Positions 52,077 to 52,129 of a stretch of 52,129 nucleotides of DNA are shown here, one piece after another. Source of the DNA: a virus; IMG/VR virus record IMGVR_UViG_3300042922_000324, positions 1 through 52,129 of that record; one strand, given 5' to 3'. Below the pieces are notes generated by a model that saw only the letters and a program-made list of their open reading frames with translations, had not been told where the DNA came from and ran no database searches. How positions within the stretch are numbered: the stretch's first letter is position 1; the number at the start of each line of letters is the position of its first letter. A program made the position numbers and the translations under genes.

Positions 52077-52129
52077 TTATAACAAATAAAAGGAGAGATT
52101 GGAATGATTAAAAATATAAAACCTATAAA
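52003..52129. repeat. Terminal direct repeat (right copy)
   Basis: Identical to 1-127. It should be counted once when the sequence is treated as a circle. Confidence 0.95.
52104..52129 (+). CDS. 5' fragment of the 80-aa protein at 102-344
   Basis: Only the first eight or so codons appear here, because the window overla 127 bp with its own start. The full gene is at 102-344. Confidence 0.9.

Noticed and set aside
1-52129. CRISPR array or tRNA genes
   Set aside because: No regularly spaced repeats and no cloverleaf with a GGTTCGAATCC-type arm were seen on either strand, within the limits of reading by eye.

Overview
The window is a complete temperate tailed-phage genome from a low-GC Firmicute, most likely a Clostridium. 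The host call rests on strong AT bias, an NlpC/P60-type endolysin carrying three ChW (clostridial hydrophobic W) repeats, a UviB/BhlA-like holin, a SpoIIID homologue and sigma-A-like promoters. Bases 1-127 are repeated exactly at 52003-52129, so the molecule is circular or circularly permuted, with a unit of 52,002 bp. The break falls inside a conserved early gene (51588-52076, whose 3' end is repeated at 3-74). The virion is a contractile-tailed particle with an HK97-fold capsid: DUF3383-type sheath, DUF3277-type tube, Gp138-type spike, and gp25-like and J-like baseplate proteins.

Layout on the plus strand unless stated. 102-1548: small early genes. 1640-3580: terminase. 3581-8651: accessory block I (two RNA elements, orphan HicB on minus, AbrB-like, replication-initiator-like, XRE protein, many small genes). 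8656-10774: portal and MuF-like head protein. 10775-16764: accessory block II (structured RNA, a BppU-like beta-helix receptor-binding protein, pyrimidine-dimer glycosylase, YopX, a short structured RNA, small genes). 16875-23646: protease with nested scaffold, capsid, connectors, sheath, tube, frameshifted tail chaperone. 23722-30674: accessory block III (secreted moron, minus-strand AntA operon, BRO antirepressor, SpoIIID-like protein, SSB, sigma factor). 30769-39141: tape measure, baseplate, fibres. 39243-41111: ComEA-like protein, holin candidates, endolysin. 41214-43379 (minus): serine recombinase, a small gene, CI-like repressor. 43700-52076: early operon (Cro-like, RecT, HNH, RecE/AddB-like nuclease, SpoIIID, replisome organizer, helicase loader, Dam, dUTPase, RecU-like resolvase).

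Two things stand out. First, the late virion genes are split by three accessory blocks of 5-7 kb. These contain genes normally found in early operons (SSB, replication initiator, antirepressors, sigma factor). Second, operon junctions share a punctuation: an intrinsic terminator, then a 10-bp asymmetric box TGTWCGNTAT, then a promoter. In several accessory promoters the box lies exactly 3 bp upstream of the -35 hexamer; most virion operons instead have extended -10 (TGnTAWAAT) promoters. I count 13 exact boxes by eye, nearly all intergenic, where about one would be expected by chance. This resembles a phage-wide operator, stoperator or activator system, and I know of no description of it. Four structured RNA elements of unrecognised family sit in intergenic regions of the packaging/head half.
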